This document shows, in pieces, positions 34,920-45,378 of a stretch of DNA of 64,000 bases. Source of the stretch: Luteococcus sp038433135. GTDB lineage: Bacteria > Actinomycetota > Actinomycetes > Propionibacteriales > Propionibacteriaceae. The notes under the pieces were generated by a model. That model searched no databases, was not told the origin of the DNA, and saw only the letters and a program-made list of their open reading frames with translations. A program made the translations under genes and the position numbers. The DNA is taken from the NCBI RefSeq assembly GCF_038433135.1, contig NZ_JBCDMV010000004.1, forward strand, positions 1 through 64,000. Reading direction: 5' to 3'. Position 1 is the stretch's first letter. Every line of letters starts with the position of its first letter.

Positions 34920-36050
34920 ATGACTGCCAGGCCACCCCGCGACGACTTCGACGCGCGCGCCGACGCGCTCTTTCGAGAACTCACCCAGGAGACCGACGAG
35001 CTGCTGACGGCCCCCACCCCGGCCGAGATCCGCCGACGAGGAGAGCAGCGCCGGACCCGCCGGCACACCGGAATTGCCGCCGGCACGCTGGGCATCGGTC
35101 TGCTGGCCGCGGCATCGGCCTTCAGCCTGGGCGGCGGCGCACTGCGCGGCCACCCGTCGGTCGATCCCGCCGGCACACCCAGCCCGGCCACATCCCGGGT
35201 GCAGCTGCCCACCAGCCGACCGAGCGTAAGCACACCGCCGGCCACGTCGGCCCCCCAGCCGTCGGCCAGCAGCACCCAACCCAGCGCCCCGAGCACTTCC
35301 CTTCCGGCCAGCACCGCAGTGCCCACCGCCACGACGACGGTGACGACGACGGCCACCGCATCGAGCACCCCCACCGGGTCAGGGACGAGTTCCGCCAGCG
35401 CCCCCGCCTCCGCACCCCCGCCGGCCGCCTCTTCCATCCCCGCCAGCGTGGCAGCCCCCACTTGGGACGATCTGCCGACGGCGAGTGAACTCGCGCGCAC
35501 GGGCCAGAGTGCCCTCACCCAGGACGTCGAGACGACCGAGCTGCCCCAGGAGTCGTTCAGCCTGTGCCAGGTGGACATCAAGGATCTGTCCCAGAAGAAC
35601 CTGCTGGTCAGGCACTTCACTTCCGGCGACGGCGCCGTCACGGCCTACGCGGTGGCCTTCGGCTATGACACCCCGGAGCAGGCCGTGGCGGCCCGCAAGA
35701 TCCTGCGCGGCTGGTACACCGGCTGCGCGGCCCGGCTGCAGGCGGCCGGCAAGCCCGGGGCCAAGCAGACACAGGCCCACCCGATTCCGTTGGCCGGCAA
35801 GGCCGGGCAGGTGATCGATCCGGTGGACGGCGCGAGTTTCCGGCAGGTCTCTCATGGTGTGGAGGGCGGTGACACCGGCGTCTTCGAGGAGGCCACCATC
35901 ATCCAGGCCGGCAACCGGCTGGAGTGGGTGGTCTACACCGTGCAGGGCACCGACGACAACAACTGGGACACCTCCGCGGGAGGCCCCGTGGGGGCCGTCT
36001 ACCCGGGTATCGCGCACGCCCAGAGCTGGGCCGACAAGCTGCTGCCCTAG
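34920..36050 (+). CDS. Single-pass membrane protein with Ser/Pro/Thr linker, possible sigma-factor partner
   Basis: 376 residues. A cytoplasmic N-terminus (1-48) of acidic and Arg-rich helix comes first. One membrane helix follows (about 50-70, GIAAGTLGIGLLAAASAFSL). Then a low-complexity linker rich in Ser, Thr, Pro and Ala (about 75-185) leads to an external domain of about 185 residues with two Cys (CQVDIKDL and GCAARLQAAG). AGGAGG precedes the ATG. The layout fits an anti-sigma or sensor protein, but the N-terminus lacks the HxxxCxxC zinc motif of ZAS proteins. Confidence 0.7.
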   Translation: MTARPPRDDFDARADALFRELTQETDELLTAPTPAEIRRRGEQRRTRRHTGIAAGTLGIGLLAAASAFSLGGGALRGHPSVDPAGTPSPATSRVQLPTSRPSVSTPPATSAPQPSASSTQPSAPSTSLPASTAVPTATTTVTTTATASSTPTGSGTSSASAPASAPPPAASSIPASVAAPTWDDLPTASELARTGQSALTQDVETTELPQESFSLCQVDIKDLSQKNLLVRHFTSGDGAVTAYAVAFGYDTPEQAVAARKILRGWYTGCAARLQAAGKPGAKQTQAHPIPLAGKAGQVIDPVDGASFRQVSHGVEGGDTGVFEEATIIQAGNRLEWVVYTVQGTDDNNWDTSAGGPVGAVYPGIAHAQSWADKLLP

Positions 36051-36054
36051 AAGG

Positions 36055-36079
36055 CCTCGCCAGGCTCGGCCATCGTGGT
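36055..36079 (+). repeat. Dispersed intergenic repeat, copy 4
   Basis: CCTCGCCAGGCTCGG followed by CCATCGTGGT, almost identical to copy 1 at 1942. It starts 5 bases after the stop codon of the upstream gene. Confidence 0.6.
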
Positions 36080-36144
36080 CGGCCTGCCGGCCGTCGTGGT
36101 TGCGGCCCTCCGGCCGGCACGATCGACATCATCCCCTACAACGC

Positions 36145-36180
36145 ACGAGGCGCCAACCGGTCCCCCGGTCGGCGCCTCGT
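36145..36180. terminator. Bidirectional terminator
   Basis: ACGAGGCGCC-A-ACCGG, loop TCCC, CCGGT-C-GGCGCCTCGT: a 15-base-pair stem with one internal mismatch. It sits between the convergent ends of the membrane-protein gene and sdhB. Confidence 0.85.
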
Positions 36181-36198
36181 CGTGTTGACGAACTCAGC

Positions 36199-36944
36199 TC
36201 ACTTGCCGTCGCCCTTGAACAGCGACTTGATCAGGTCGCGGTTCAGCTGGCTGATGCTCTCCAGCGGAATGCCCTTCGGGCAGACCTGGGCACACTCGCC
36301 GATGTTGGTGCAGCCGCCGAAGCCCTCCTCGTCGTGCTGCGCCACCATGCCCTTGACGCGGCTGTACCGCTCGGGCTGGCCCTGCGGAAGCATCGCAAGG
36401 TGGGTGATCTTCGCCGAGGTGAACAACATCGCGGAGCCATTGGGGCAGGCGGCGACGCAGGCGCCGCAGCCGATGCAGGTGGCATTGTCGAAGGCCTTGT
36501 CAGCCTCGCGCTTGGGCGCGGGGGTGGCATGGGCATCCGGAGCCGCACCGGTGTTCACCGAGATGTAGCCACCGGCCTGGATGATCCGGTCGAAGGCATT
36601 GCGGTCGACGACGAGGTCCTTGATGACCGGGAAGGCCCCGGCCTTCCAGGGCTCGATGTCGATCACGGCGCCGTCGGCGAAGGACCGCATGTGCAGCTGG
36701 CAGGTGGTGGTGTGCTGGCCGCCGTGCGCGATGCCGTTGATCACGACACCACACATGCCACAGATGCCCTCACGGCAGTCGTGGTCGAACGCGACCGGCT
36801 CCTCGCCCTTGACGGTGAGCTCCTCGTTGAGGAGGTCGAGCATCTCCAGGAAGGACATGTCCTCGGAGACGCCGTCCAGCGGGTAGGTGACCATCTGGCC
36901 CTTGGCGTTGGCATTCGCCTGACGCCAGATTCGGAGTGTGACCT

Positions 36945-36948
<4 letters not shown>
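36199..36948 (-). CDS. sdhB: Succinate dehydrogenase/fumarate reductase iron-sulfur subunit
   Basis: 249 residues. The 2Fe-2S cluster is in CREGICGMCG and a downstream Cys (CQLHMRS). The 4Fe-4S and 3Fe-4S clusters are bound by CIGCGACVAACPN and GGCTNIGECAQVCPKG. It carries electrons from the flavin subunit to the quinone. The GTG start overlaps the sdhA stop by 4 bases. Confidence 0.95.
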
Positions 36949-38995
<2,047 letters not shown>

Positions 38996-38999
<4 letters not shown>

Positions 39000-39712
39000 C
39001 GTCCAATCACTCCAGTCAGAATCATCACCGGCGGAATCATGAAGCCGATGAACAGCAGGCCGGCAATGATCCCCGAGAGGGTCTTCAGCAGCTTGCGGGA
39101 CCCGGCGCTGACATTGGCGCCGAGGGTGATGAAGGCGCTCGCGCAGCCGTGGTAGATGTGCGTGCACACCGCGATCATGAAGACCAGGTAGGCCAGCACG
39201 ACCCACCACTGACCGAAGCCGGCCACGACGCGCCCGAAGGGCGGCAGCGACGAGGTGCCGCTCGGGTAGCCGGGAGTCAGGACCTCGGCGGTGTAGTGCA
39301 GCAGGTGCATGACCAGGCCGAGCACCAGGATGATGCCACTCCAGATCATGGTGCGAGCCGCGAAGGAGCTCTCCATGTTCTTCTTGTTGGCATACCGGGC
39401 GCCGCCGACATTCTTGCTCTTGCGGCCGGTCAGCTTGGCGGCCGACCACATGTGCAGCACGATGCAGGCCAGCAGGAAGAGCCGGAAGGCCCACAGGAAC
39501 CACAGGGGGGGCACGATCGGGTACAGGAAGCGGCGCAGGTAGTGCGAGTACTCGTTGAACTCGGCGCCGTTGTCGGGAAGCAGCAACTTGGTGTTGCCGA
39601 ACATGTGCATGAGCAAGAAGCCGATCAGACACAGACCGGTGACGGCCATGAGGGCCTTCATCGCAACTGTGGATCGGGCTGCTCTCTGATGGTTGGTAAG
39701 AGTTGTCGCCAC
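38996..39712 (-). CDS. sdhC: Succinate dehydrogenase cytochrome b subunit
   Basis: 238 residues with five membrane helices (about 18-37, 66-90, 119-141, 166-189 and 211-234). His residues within helices (GFLLMHMFGNT, LACIVLHMW, LVMHLLHY, THIYHGC) can bind two hemes. One large anchor and no SdhD marks a type B enzyme. The start is GTG at 39712. The upstream 145 bases are AT-richer and probably hold the promoter. Confidence 0.93.
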
Positions 39713-39857
39713 AGGCTCACCCTAGACAATCCAGATGGAGAGTGGGACCCGGGGTGCCATATGTCGGCCGAAAATCTCGGATTTGTTACCAATCCCACGG
39801 TGACTTGGGCGAAGACCCGCAACTACCCCCATTTATGAAACCCTTTTGGGCCGTAAT

Positions 39858-40562
39858 TCAAGCGTCTTGAGGCAGGAGATCGGGCCGACGACGACGGGTC
39901 AGTCCGACGGCCTGCTCCCGTCGCCAGGCGGCAATCCGGGCGTGGTGGCCGCTGAACAGGATCTCGGGAACCTCCAGCCCACGCCACACCGGAGGCTTGG
40001 TGTAGACGGGGTATTCCAGCAGATTGTCCTGCCCCTCGGAGTGGGATTCCTCGGTCAATGACTCCGGATTTCCAATCACCCCCGGAATGAGGCGGACAAT
40101 GGCCTCGACCATTGCCAAGGTGGCCACCTCGCCACCATTGAGCACATAGTCCCCCAGGCTCAGCTCGCGCACCGGCATCCGGGTGGCGGCGTGTTCCATC
40201 ACCCGCCGGTCGATGCCCTCGTAGCGCCCACAGGCGAAGACCAGGTGCGACGCCTCGCTCAGCTCATAGGCGATCGGCTGGCTGAAGGGCATCCCGGACG
40301 GGGTGGGCACCACCAGGGTCGGCGGCTCGGCGAGGCCCTCCAGCAGTGCGTCGAAGCACTCCCCCCAGGGCTCGGGCTTCATCACCATTCCGGCACCGCC
40401 TCCGTAGGGGGTGTCGTCGACGGTGTTGTGCCGGTCGTGGGTCCACTGCCGCAGGTCGTGCACGCCCACCTGCAACAGGCCCTTGTCGATGGCCTTGCCC
40501 ACCAGCGAAAGCTGCAGCGGGGCAAAATAGTCGGGGAAGATCGAGACGACGTCGATCCGCAT
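39858..40562 (-). CDS. trmD: tRNA (guanine-N1)-methyltransferase
   Basis: Methylates G37 next to the anticodon and so prevents frameshifts. It has 234 residues with a SPOUT knot; the key segments are DDTPYGGGAGMVMKPEP, FACGRYEGIDRRV and SLGDYVLNGGEVA. The ATG is one base off the rimM stop (TGATG). Order khpA-rimM-trmD as usual. Confidence 0.96.
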   Translation of the reverse strand: MRIDVVSIFPDYFAPLQLSLVGKAIDKGLLQVGVHDLRQWTHDRHNTVDDTPYGGGAGMVMKPEPWGECFDALLEGLAEPPTLVVPTPSGMPFSQPIAYELSEASHLVFACGRYEGIDRRVMEHAATRMPVRELSLGDYVLNGGEVATLAMVEAIVRLIPGVIGNPESLTEESHSEGQDNLLEYPVYTKPPVWRGLEVPEILFSGHHARIAAWRREQAVGLTRRRRPDLLPQDA

Positions 40563-41098
40563 CACTGCGCCACCTCGGCACCCTCGTCGTCCAGCAACCC
40601 CGGCATGTCGGCCAGGTGCACGGTTCCGGCGGCGAGGTCGACGGTGGGCACCAGCTCGCTGACGAAGGGCACCAACCGCTCCCCCGCCTCGGTGTGGATC
40701 GCCAGTAGGTCCTGCGCCGGCAGGTGCACCACCTGACTGACCCGGCCGGCCTCGGTCCCGTCGGCGCGCAACGCCATCAGGCCGACGAGCTGGCGGTCGT
40801 AGTACTCGTCCTCGTCCTCGGGAAGCTCGGTGGGGTCGACGTCGACCACCAGGACGGTGCCGCGGGCTTCTTCGACGGCCGTGCGGTCATGCAGTTCGAC
40901 GAAGTGCACCAACAGCCGACCGGAATGCCAGCGCGCCGATTCGACGGTCAGGGTGCGGCGGGTACCCTCCGCCCGCAGCACCTCGCCGGGGGCGAAGCGT
41001 CGCTCCGGCTCGTCGGTGCGCACGTCGATCGCCACGTCGCCCCGGATCCCGTGGGCACGGCCGATGCTGCCGACCACCACCTCAACCTGCTCTGCCAT
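40562..41098 (-). CDS. rimM: Ribosome maturation factor RimM
   Basis: Helps assemble the 30S head through S19. It has 178 residues: the N-terminal RimM barrel (about 6-90, with GRAHGIRGDV) and the PRC-barrel domain (about 95-168, with YYDRQLVGL). The start MAEQVEVVVGSI was chosen; upstream in-frame codons lack support. Confidence 0.95.
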   Translation of the reverse strand: MAEQVEVVVGSIGRAHGIRGDVAIDVRTDEPERRFAPGEVLRAEGTRRTLTVESARWHSGRLLVHFVELHDRTAVEEARGTVLVVDVDPTELPEDEDEYYDRQLVGLMALRADGTEAGRVSQVVHLPAQDLLAIHTEAGERLVPFVSELVPTVDLAAGTVHLADMPGLLDDEGAEVAQ

Positions 41099-41198
41099 CT
41101 GTCTGCTTTCCTTGCTGGTGTAAGAAGCCGAACGCCCCGCACCGGATGGTGCGAGGCGCTCGGCGCTGTACTGCTGATGCTTGCTGCGGGCCGGGATT

Positions 41199-41462
41199 TC
41201 AGCGACGGAAGCCGCGGCTGCCGCCACGACGATCCACGTCGACGAAGTCCACCCGCACCTGCTCACGACCGGCCAGGGCAGCGATCACGGTGCGCAGCGC
41301 CGAGGCGGTGCGACCCTGACGGCCGATGACCTTGCCGATGTCGGTGGGGTTGACCCTGACCTCGAGCATCCGGCCGCGGCGCAGGTCCTTGTCCTTGACG
41401 ACGACGTCGTCAGGATTCGTGACGATGCCGCGCACCAGGTGTTCGAGGGCGTCCGCGAGCAT
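41199..41462 (-). CDS. khpA: KH-domain RNA-binding protein KhpA
   Basis: 87 residues, one KH domain. The GxxG loop is IGRQGRTASALRTVI. In other bacteria KhpA pairs with KhpB and binds small RNAs. It lies between rpsP and rimM; its start is 3 bases from the rpsP stop. Confidence 0.94.
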   Translation of the reverse strand: MLADALEHLVRGIVTNPDDVVVKDKDLRRGRMLEVRVNPTDIGKVIGRQGRTASALRTVIAALAGREQVRVDFVDVDRRGGSRGFRR

Positions 41463-41464
41463 GC

Positions 41465-42010
41465 TCAGGCCTCTTCGGCGGGAGCCTCGTCGGCCTTGGC
41501 CTCGTCAGCCTTGGCCTCCTGGGCGGGAGCCTCCTCCTGGGCGGGAGCCTCCTCCTGGGCGGGAGCCTCCTCCTGGGCGGGAGCCTCGGTCTCGGCGGGA
41601 GCCTCGGTCTCGTCGGTGGCCTCGTCGGCCTTCGACTTCTTCTTGCTGATGGCCTCGGACTTCGGGGCATCATCAGCCTCGGCCAGCGCAGCGTTGAAGC
41701 GGGCCAGCTTGTCGGCCTTCTCCGGCTGCGGATCGACACCCGAGGGGCTCGTGTCGCCGGAGAACTGCTGCCAGTCACCGGTGCGCTTCAGGATCGCGAC
41801 GACGGCCTCGGTGGGCTGGGCGCCCACGCCGAGCCAGTACTGCACGCGCTCGGAATCGACCTTGATGACCGACGGGTCATTCTTCGGGTGGTACTGGCCG
41901 ATCTCCTCGATCGCCTTGCCGTCGCGCTTGGCGCGCGAGTCGATGACGACGATGCGGTAGTGCGGCGAGCGAATCTTGCCGAGACGCTTCAGACGAATCT
42001 TGGTTGCCAC
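41465..42010 (-). CDS. rpsP: 30S ribosomal protein S16 with long acidic tail
   Basis: 181 residues, about twice the E. coli protein. The S16 fold covers about residues 1-85 (start MATKIRLKRLGKIRSPHYRI). A basic link (KKKSKAD) and a tail rich in Glu, Ala and Pro follow, with tandem hexapeptides like EEAPAQ. Long acidic S16 tails are common in actinomycetes. The start is GTG at 42010-42008, with AGGAG about 10 bases upstream. First gene of rpsP-khpA-rimM-trmD. Confidence 0.95.
   Translation of the reverse strand: MATKIRLKRLGKIRSPHYRIVVIDSRAKRDGKAIEEIGQYHPKNDPSVIKVDSERVQYWLGVGAQPTEAVVAILKRTGDWQQFSGDTSPSGVDPQPEKADKLARFNAALAEADDAPKSEAISKKKSKADEATDETEAPAETEAPAQEEAPAQEEAPAQEEAPAQEAKADEAKADEAPAEEA
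41521..41580 (-). repeat. 18-bp tandem repeat in the rpsP tail
   Basis: GGGCGGGAGCCTCCTCCT is repeated three times (41521-41538, 41539-41556, 41557-41574), then partly. It encodes the EEAPAQ repeats on the minus strand. Replication slippage could change the tail length without shifting the frame. Confidence 0.85.
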
Positions 42011-42364
42011 GTGTGTGGTTCTCCTGTTGGGAATGGCCCGGGAACTGCCCCGGTGCCAGGCGGGTGACCCGTCGGATGACATGTGGGGCATGCCTTCGTG
42101 GGGTCGGATGAATCCGCGTCGCCGGGGTTAGAGGGCGCCAACGACACAGACGCTCGACACATTCTGCCAGATCGGGGACGTCGGAGCCAGTCGGCAAAGT
42201 CGGGGACCGCCCTCGTCGCCCAGCCGACGCCTGCCCGTCCCACCGGGTTGTTCCCCGCTGCCTACTCCAGGCAACCGGCGCAGGTTGGGCGGCCGACCCG
42301 CTGGGACCCGGCCGCCGCCAAGGCACGCTTCCAGGCCGGGGTGGTGCGGCTGGTCAGGCTGTGA
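42011..42364. other. Gene-free leader and promoter region of rpsP
   Basis: 354 bases without a gene. On the minus strand a CAGAAT box (near 42160) is a plausible -10, about 150 bases before rpsP, with no clear -35. The mRNA leader would be long, as expected for an r-protein operon. No stable hairpin was recognised. Confidence 0.4.
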
Positions 42365-43549
42365 TCAGGCCTGCTTGACGATCCGGCCGCGCAGCACCAC
42401 CAGCACTGGATGGCGGGTGATCCCGAGGTTGACCCGGGGGTCTTCGGCGAAGACCACCAGGTCTGCCCGGGCGCCCTCTTCCAGACAGGGGCGGCCCAGC
42501 CAGTCGCGGGCCCTCCAGGAGGCCGCGCCGAGCGCGAACTCCGGGCCGCCGATCTCGCCCAGCAGCTCGATCTCCTGCCCCAGGATGCCGTGCGGCAGCA
42601 CGCCCCCGGCGTCGGTGCCGGCGTAGATCGGCACCCCCGCCTCATGAGCCTTGCGCAGGGTGTCCAGCCGTCGGGCGTGCAGATCCCGCATGTGGGCGGC
42701 ATAGATCGGGAACTTGGCCTCGCCACTGGCGGCGATCTCCGGGAAGGTCTCCAGGTTGACCATGGTGGGCACCAGCGCCACCTGGCGATCGGCCATCTGG
42801 TCGATCACGTCCTCGGTCATGCCGGTGCCGTGCTCGATGCCGTCGATCCCGGCCTCGACCAGTTCCGCGACGGATTCCTCACCGAAGCAGTGCGCAGTCA
42901 CCCGGGCACCCACCTCGTGCGCCCGCTCGATCGCCTCGCGGGCCACCTCCACCGGCCACAACGGCGCCAGGTCACCCTTCTCCCGGTCGATCCAGTCGCC
43001 GACCAGCTTCACCCAGCCATCACCACCCCGGGCCTGCTTCTCGACGGTGTCCACCAGGTCTTCCGGCTCCACCTCGTCGGCATAGTTGCGGATGTAACGC
43101 TTGGGGCGGGCGATGTGCCGGCCGGCCCGGATCACCTCCGGCAGGTCCTCACGGTCGTCGATCCAGCGGGTGTCCGACGGGCTGCCGGCATCGCGCACCA
43201 GCAGGGTGCCGGCATCACGTTCGGTGATGGCCTGCTGTTCGGCCTGATCGGCGGGAATGGCGCCATTGGCGTCCAGCCCGATGTGGCAGTGGGCATCCAC
43301 CAGCCCGGGCATGATCCAACAGTCGGTGGCCACGGTGATCGCATCCTCGACCCGCTCGAAGGTGACCACCCCGTCGTGCACCCACAGATCCGTCTTCTCC
43401 CCCGACGGCAGCAGCACGCCGCTCAGGTGCAACCGCACCTCGGGCCCGTCGGGCACCACCTGCTCCCCGATGTGGGTGTGGGTGTGCCCGTCGTGCGTGT
43501 GGGTGTGGATCGGGCTGGGCATGGACGCGTGTTCATGGTGGCCGCTCAT
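42365..43549 (-). CDS. Amidohydrolase with His-rich N-terminus
   Basis: 394 residues. The metal motif is DAHCHIGLD (HxH type), with further ligands in VTAHCFGEE, EHGTGM and GTDAGG near the C-terminus, the pattern of imidazolonepropionase- or prolidase-like amidohydrolases. The first 30 residues are unusually rich in His (HHEH, HTHTHDGHTHTH), which may load or store zinc. The start MSGHHEH was chosen; slightly longer forms are possible. The substrate is unknown. Confidence 0.85.
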   Translation of the reverse strand: MSGHHEHASMPSPIHTHTHDGHTHTHIGEQVVPDGPEVRLHLSGVLLPSGEKTDLWVHDGVVTFERVEDAITVATDCWIMPGLVDAHCHIGLDANGAIPADQAEQQAITERDAGTLLVRDAGSPSDTRWIDDREDLPEVIRAGRHIARPKRYIRNYADEVEPEDLVDTVEKQARGGDGWVKLVGDWIDREKGDLAPLWPVEVAREAIERAHEVGARVTAHCFGEESVAELVEAGIDGIEHGTGMTEDVIDQMADRQVALVPTMVNLETFPEIAASGEAKFPIYAAHMRDLHARRLDTLRKAHEAGVPIYAGTDAGGVLPHGILGQEIELLGEIGGPEFALGAASWRARDWLGRPCLEEGARADLVVFAEDPRVNLGITRHPVLVVLRGRIVKQA

Positions 43550-43587
43550 GGCCTCATCCTGCACGACCGCGCCGCAATACAGAAGAC

Positions 43588-43611
43588 CCCGCGCACCCTG
43601 CGGTACGCGGG
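43588..43611 (-). terminator. Terminator after ffh
   Basis: CCCGCG-C-ACC, loop CTGC, GGT-A-CGCGGG: a GC-rich stem between the ffh stop and the amidohydrolase start. Confidence 0.65.
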
Positions 43612-43618
43612 ACCTGCC

Positions 43619-43643
43619 CCTCAACAGGCTCGGGGACCGTGTT
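43619..43643 (+). repeat. Dispersed intergenic repeat, copy 5
   Basis: CCTCAACAGGCTCGGGGACC followed by GTGTT, close to the copy at 3603. It lies between ffh and the amidohydrolase. Confidence 0.6.
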
Positions 43644-43700
43644 GCGTCCTGCTGGCCACCAGCCGCCCCATCCCAAGGCCCGTCCCACCCGCCTCGGCAA

Positions 43701-45299
43701 TCAGCCGCGCGGGCCCATGTTCTGCTGGTTGAACATCTTCTGCATCTCGGGCGGCAGCTGGAAGTTCTCCATCGCGGCGGCCATCTCGGCCTCGGTGGGC
43801 TGCGCCCCGGCGCCGACGCCGAAGGCCGCACCCGCGTCGACGATGTCTCCGGCGGTGGGCTTGGCCTGGGCCGCCGCGGCGCGCTTGGCGGGGTTGCCGG
43901 AGACCTTCTGGCCCTTCTTGGCCTTCTTGCCCTGGCTCTTGGTCTGCTTTCGGCCGCCGCCCATGCCGGGCATGCCACCCTTGCCGCCCATCATCCCGGC
44001 CATCGACTGCATCATCTTGCGGGCCTCGACGAAGCGGTTGACCAGGTTGTTCACGTCGCTGACCTGCACGCCCGCGCCCTTGGCGATCCGGGCGCGCCGG
44101 GAGCCATTGAGGATGGAGACGTCGTCGCGTTCGGCGGGGGTCATCGAGTAGATGATCGCCTCGATCCGGTCGATCTCCTTCTCGTCGATGTTGGCGATCT
44201 GGTCCTTCATCTGACCCATGCCGGGCAGCATCCCGAAGATCTTGCTCATCGGGCCCATCTTGCGCAGCTGCTGCATCTGGGCCAGGAAGTCGCCCAGGCC
44301 GAATTCGTTGCCCTTGCCGGACATCAGCTTCTCGGCGGCCTTGCGGCTCTGCTCCTGGTCGAAGTGCTTCTCGGCCTGCTCGATCAGGGTGAGCATGTCG
44401 CCCATGTCCAGGATCCGGCTGGCCATCCGGTCTGGGTGGAAGACGTCGAAGTCCTTGAGGCCCTCGCCATTGGAGGCGAACATGATCGGCTTGCCGATCA
44501 CCCGGGCGATGGACAGCGCCGCACCGCCACGGGCGTCGCCGTCGAGCTTGGTGAGCACGACGCCGTCGAAGCCGACGCCCTCCTCGAAGGCCAGCGCGGT
44601 GTTCACCGCGTCCTGGCCGATCATCGCGTCGACGACGAAGAGCGTCTCGTCGGGGGTGACGGCGGCCTTGATGTCGGCGGCCTGCTGCATCAGTTCCGCG
44701 TCGATGCCCAGGCGACCGGCGGTGTCGACGATCACCACGTCGTAGAGCTTGCGTTGGGCCTCCAGGATGGAGGCGCGGGCCACCGCGACCGGATCGCCAA
44801 TGCCGTTGCCGGGCTCGGGGGCGAAGACATGCGCCCCGGCGCGCTGGCCGACGATCTGCAGCTGGTTGACGGCATTGGGTCGCTGCAGGTCGGCGGCGAC
44901 CAGCAGCGGCGAATGGCCCTCGCCCTTCAGCCACATCGCCAGCTTACCGGCCAGGGTGGTCTTGCCGGCACCCTGCAGACCGGCCAGCATGATCACCGTC
45001 GGCGAGGTCTTGGCGTAGCGGATGGTGCGATCCTCGCCACCGAGGATGTTGACCAATTCCTCGTTGACGATCTTGATGATCTGCTGGGTGGGGTTGAGGG
45101 CGCCGGAGACCTCCTCGCTGCGGCAGCGGTCCTTGAGGTTGGCGACGAATTCCTTCACCACCGCGAGGTTCACGTCGGCCTCGAGCAGGGCGATCCGGAT
45201 CTCGCGCGCGGTCGCGTCGATGTCGGCCTCGGTCAGCCTGCCCTTGCCGCGCAGCCCCTTGAAGGTGGTGGCAAGGCGGTCGGAAAGAGTGTCGAACAC
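43701..45299 (-). CDS. ffh: Signal recognition particle protein Ffh
   Basis: GTPase that carries ribosomes with nascent membrane proteins to FtsY. It has 532 residues. The NG domain holds G1 GLQGAGKTTLAGKL, DTAGRLG and TKLDGDARGG. The M domain (from about 300) includes the Met-rich GPMSKIFGMLPGMGQMKDQ and the RNA-binding NGSRRARIAKG. A Lys/Gly-rich stretch and a short C-terminal helix follow, longer than in E. coli. A terminator follows the stop. Confidence 0.97.
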   Translation of the reverse strand: MFDTLSDRLATTFKGLRGKGRLTEADIDATAREIRIALLEADVNLAVVKEFVANLKDRCRSEEVSGALNPTQQIIKIVNEELVNILGGEDRTIRYAKTSPTVIMLAGLQGAGKTTLAGKLAMWLKGEGHSPLLVAADLQRPNAVNQLQIVGQRAGAHVFAPEPGNGIGDPVAVARASILEAQRKLYDVVIVDTAGRLGIDAELMQQAADIKAAVTPDETLFVVDAMIGQDAVNTALAFEEGVGFDGVVLTKLDGDARGGAALSIARVIGKPIMFASNGEGLKDFDVFHPDRMASRILDMGDMLTLIEQAEKHFDQEQSRKAAEKLMSGKGNEFGLGDFLAQMQQLRKMGPMSKIFGMLPGMGQMKDQIANIDEKEIDRIEAIIYSMTPAERDDVSILNGSRRARIAKGAGVQVSDVNNLVNRFVEARKMMQSMAGMMGGKGGMPGMGGGRKQTKSQGKKAKKGQKVSGNPAKRAAAAQAKPTAGDIVDAGAAFGVGAGAQPTEAEMAAAMENFQLPPEMQKMFNQQNMGPRG

Positions 45300-45378
45300 T
45301 GGTTGTCCTTCGCGTCAGCGGGTGCCGCGCCAACCCGTCGGGTGCGCAGCCATCGCACCAACAATACTTGCCGTGGCC

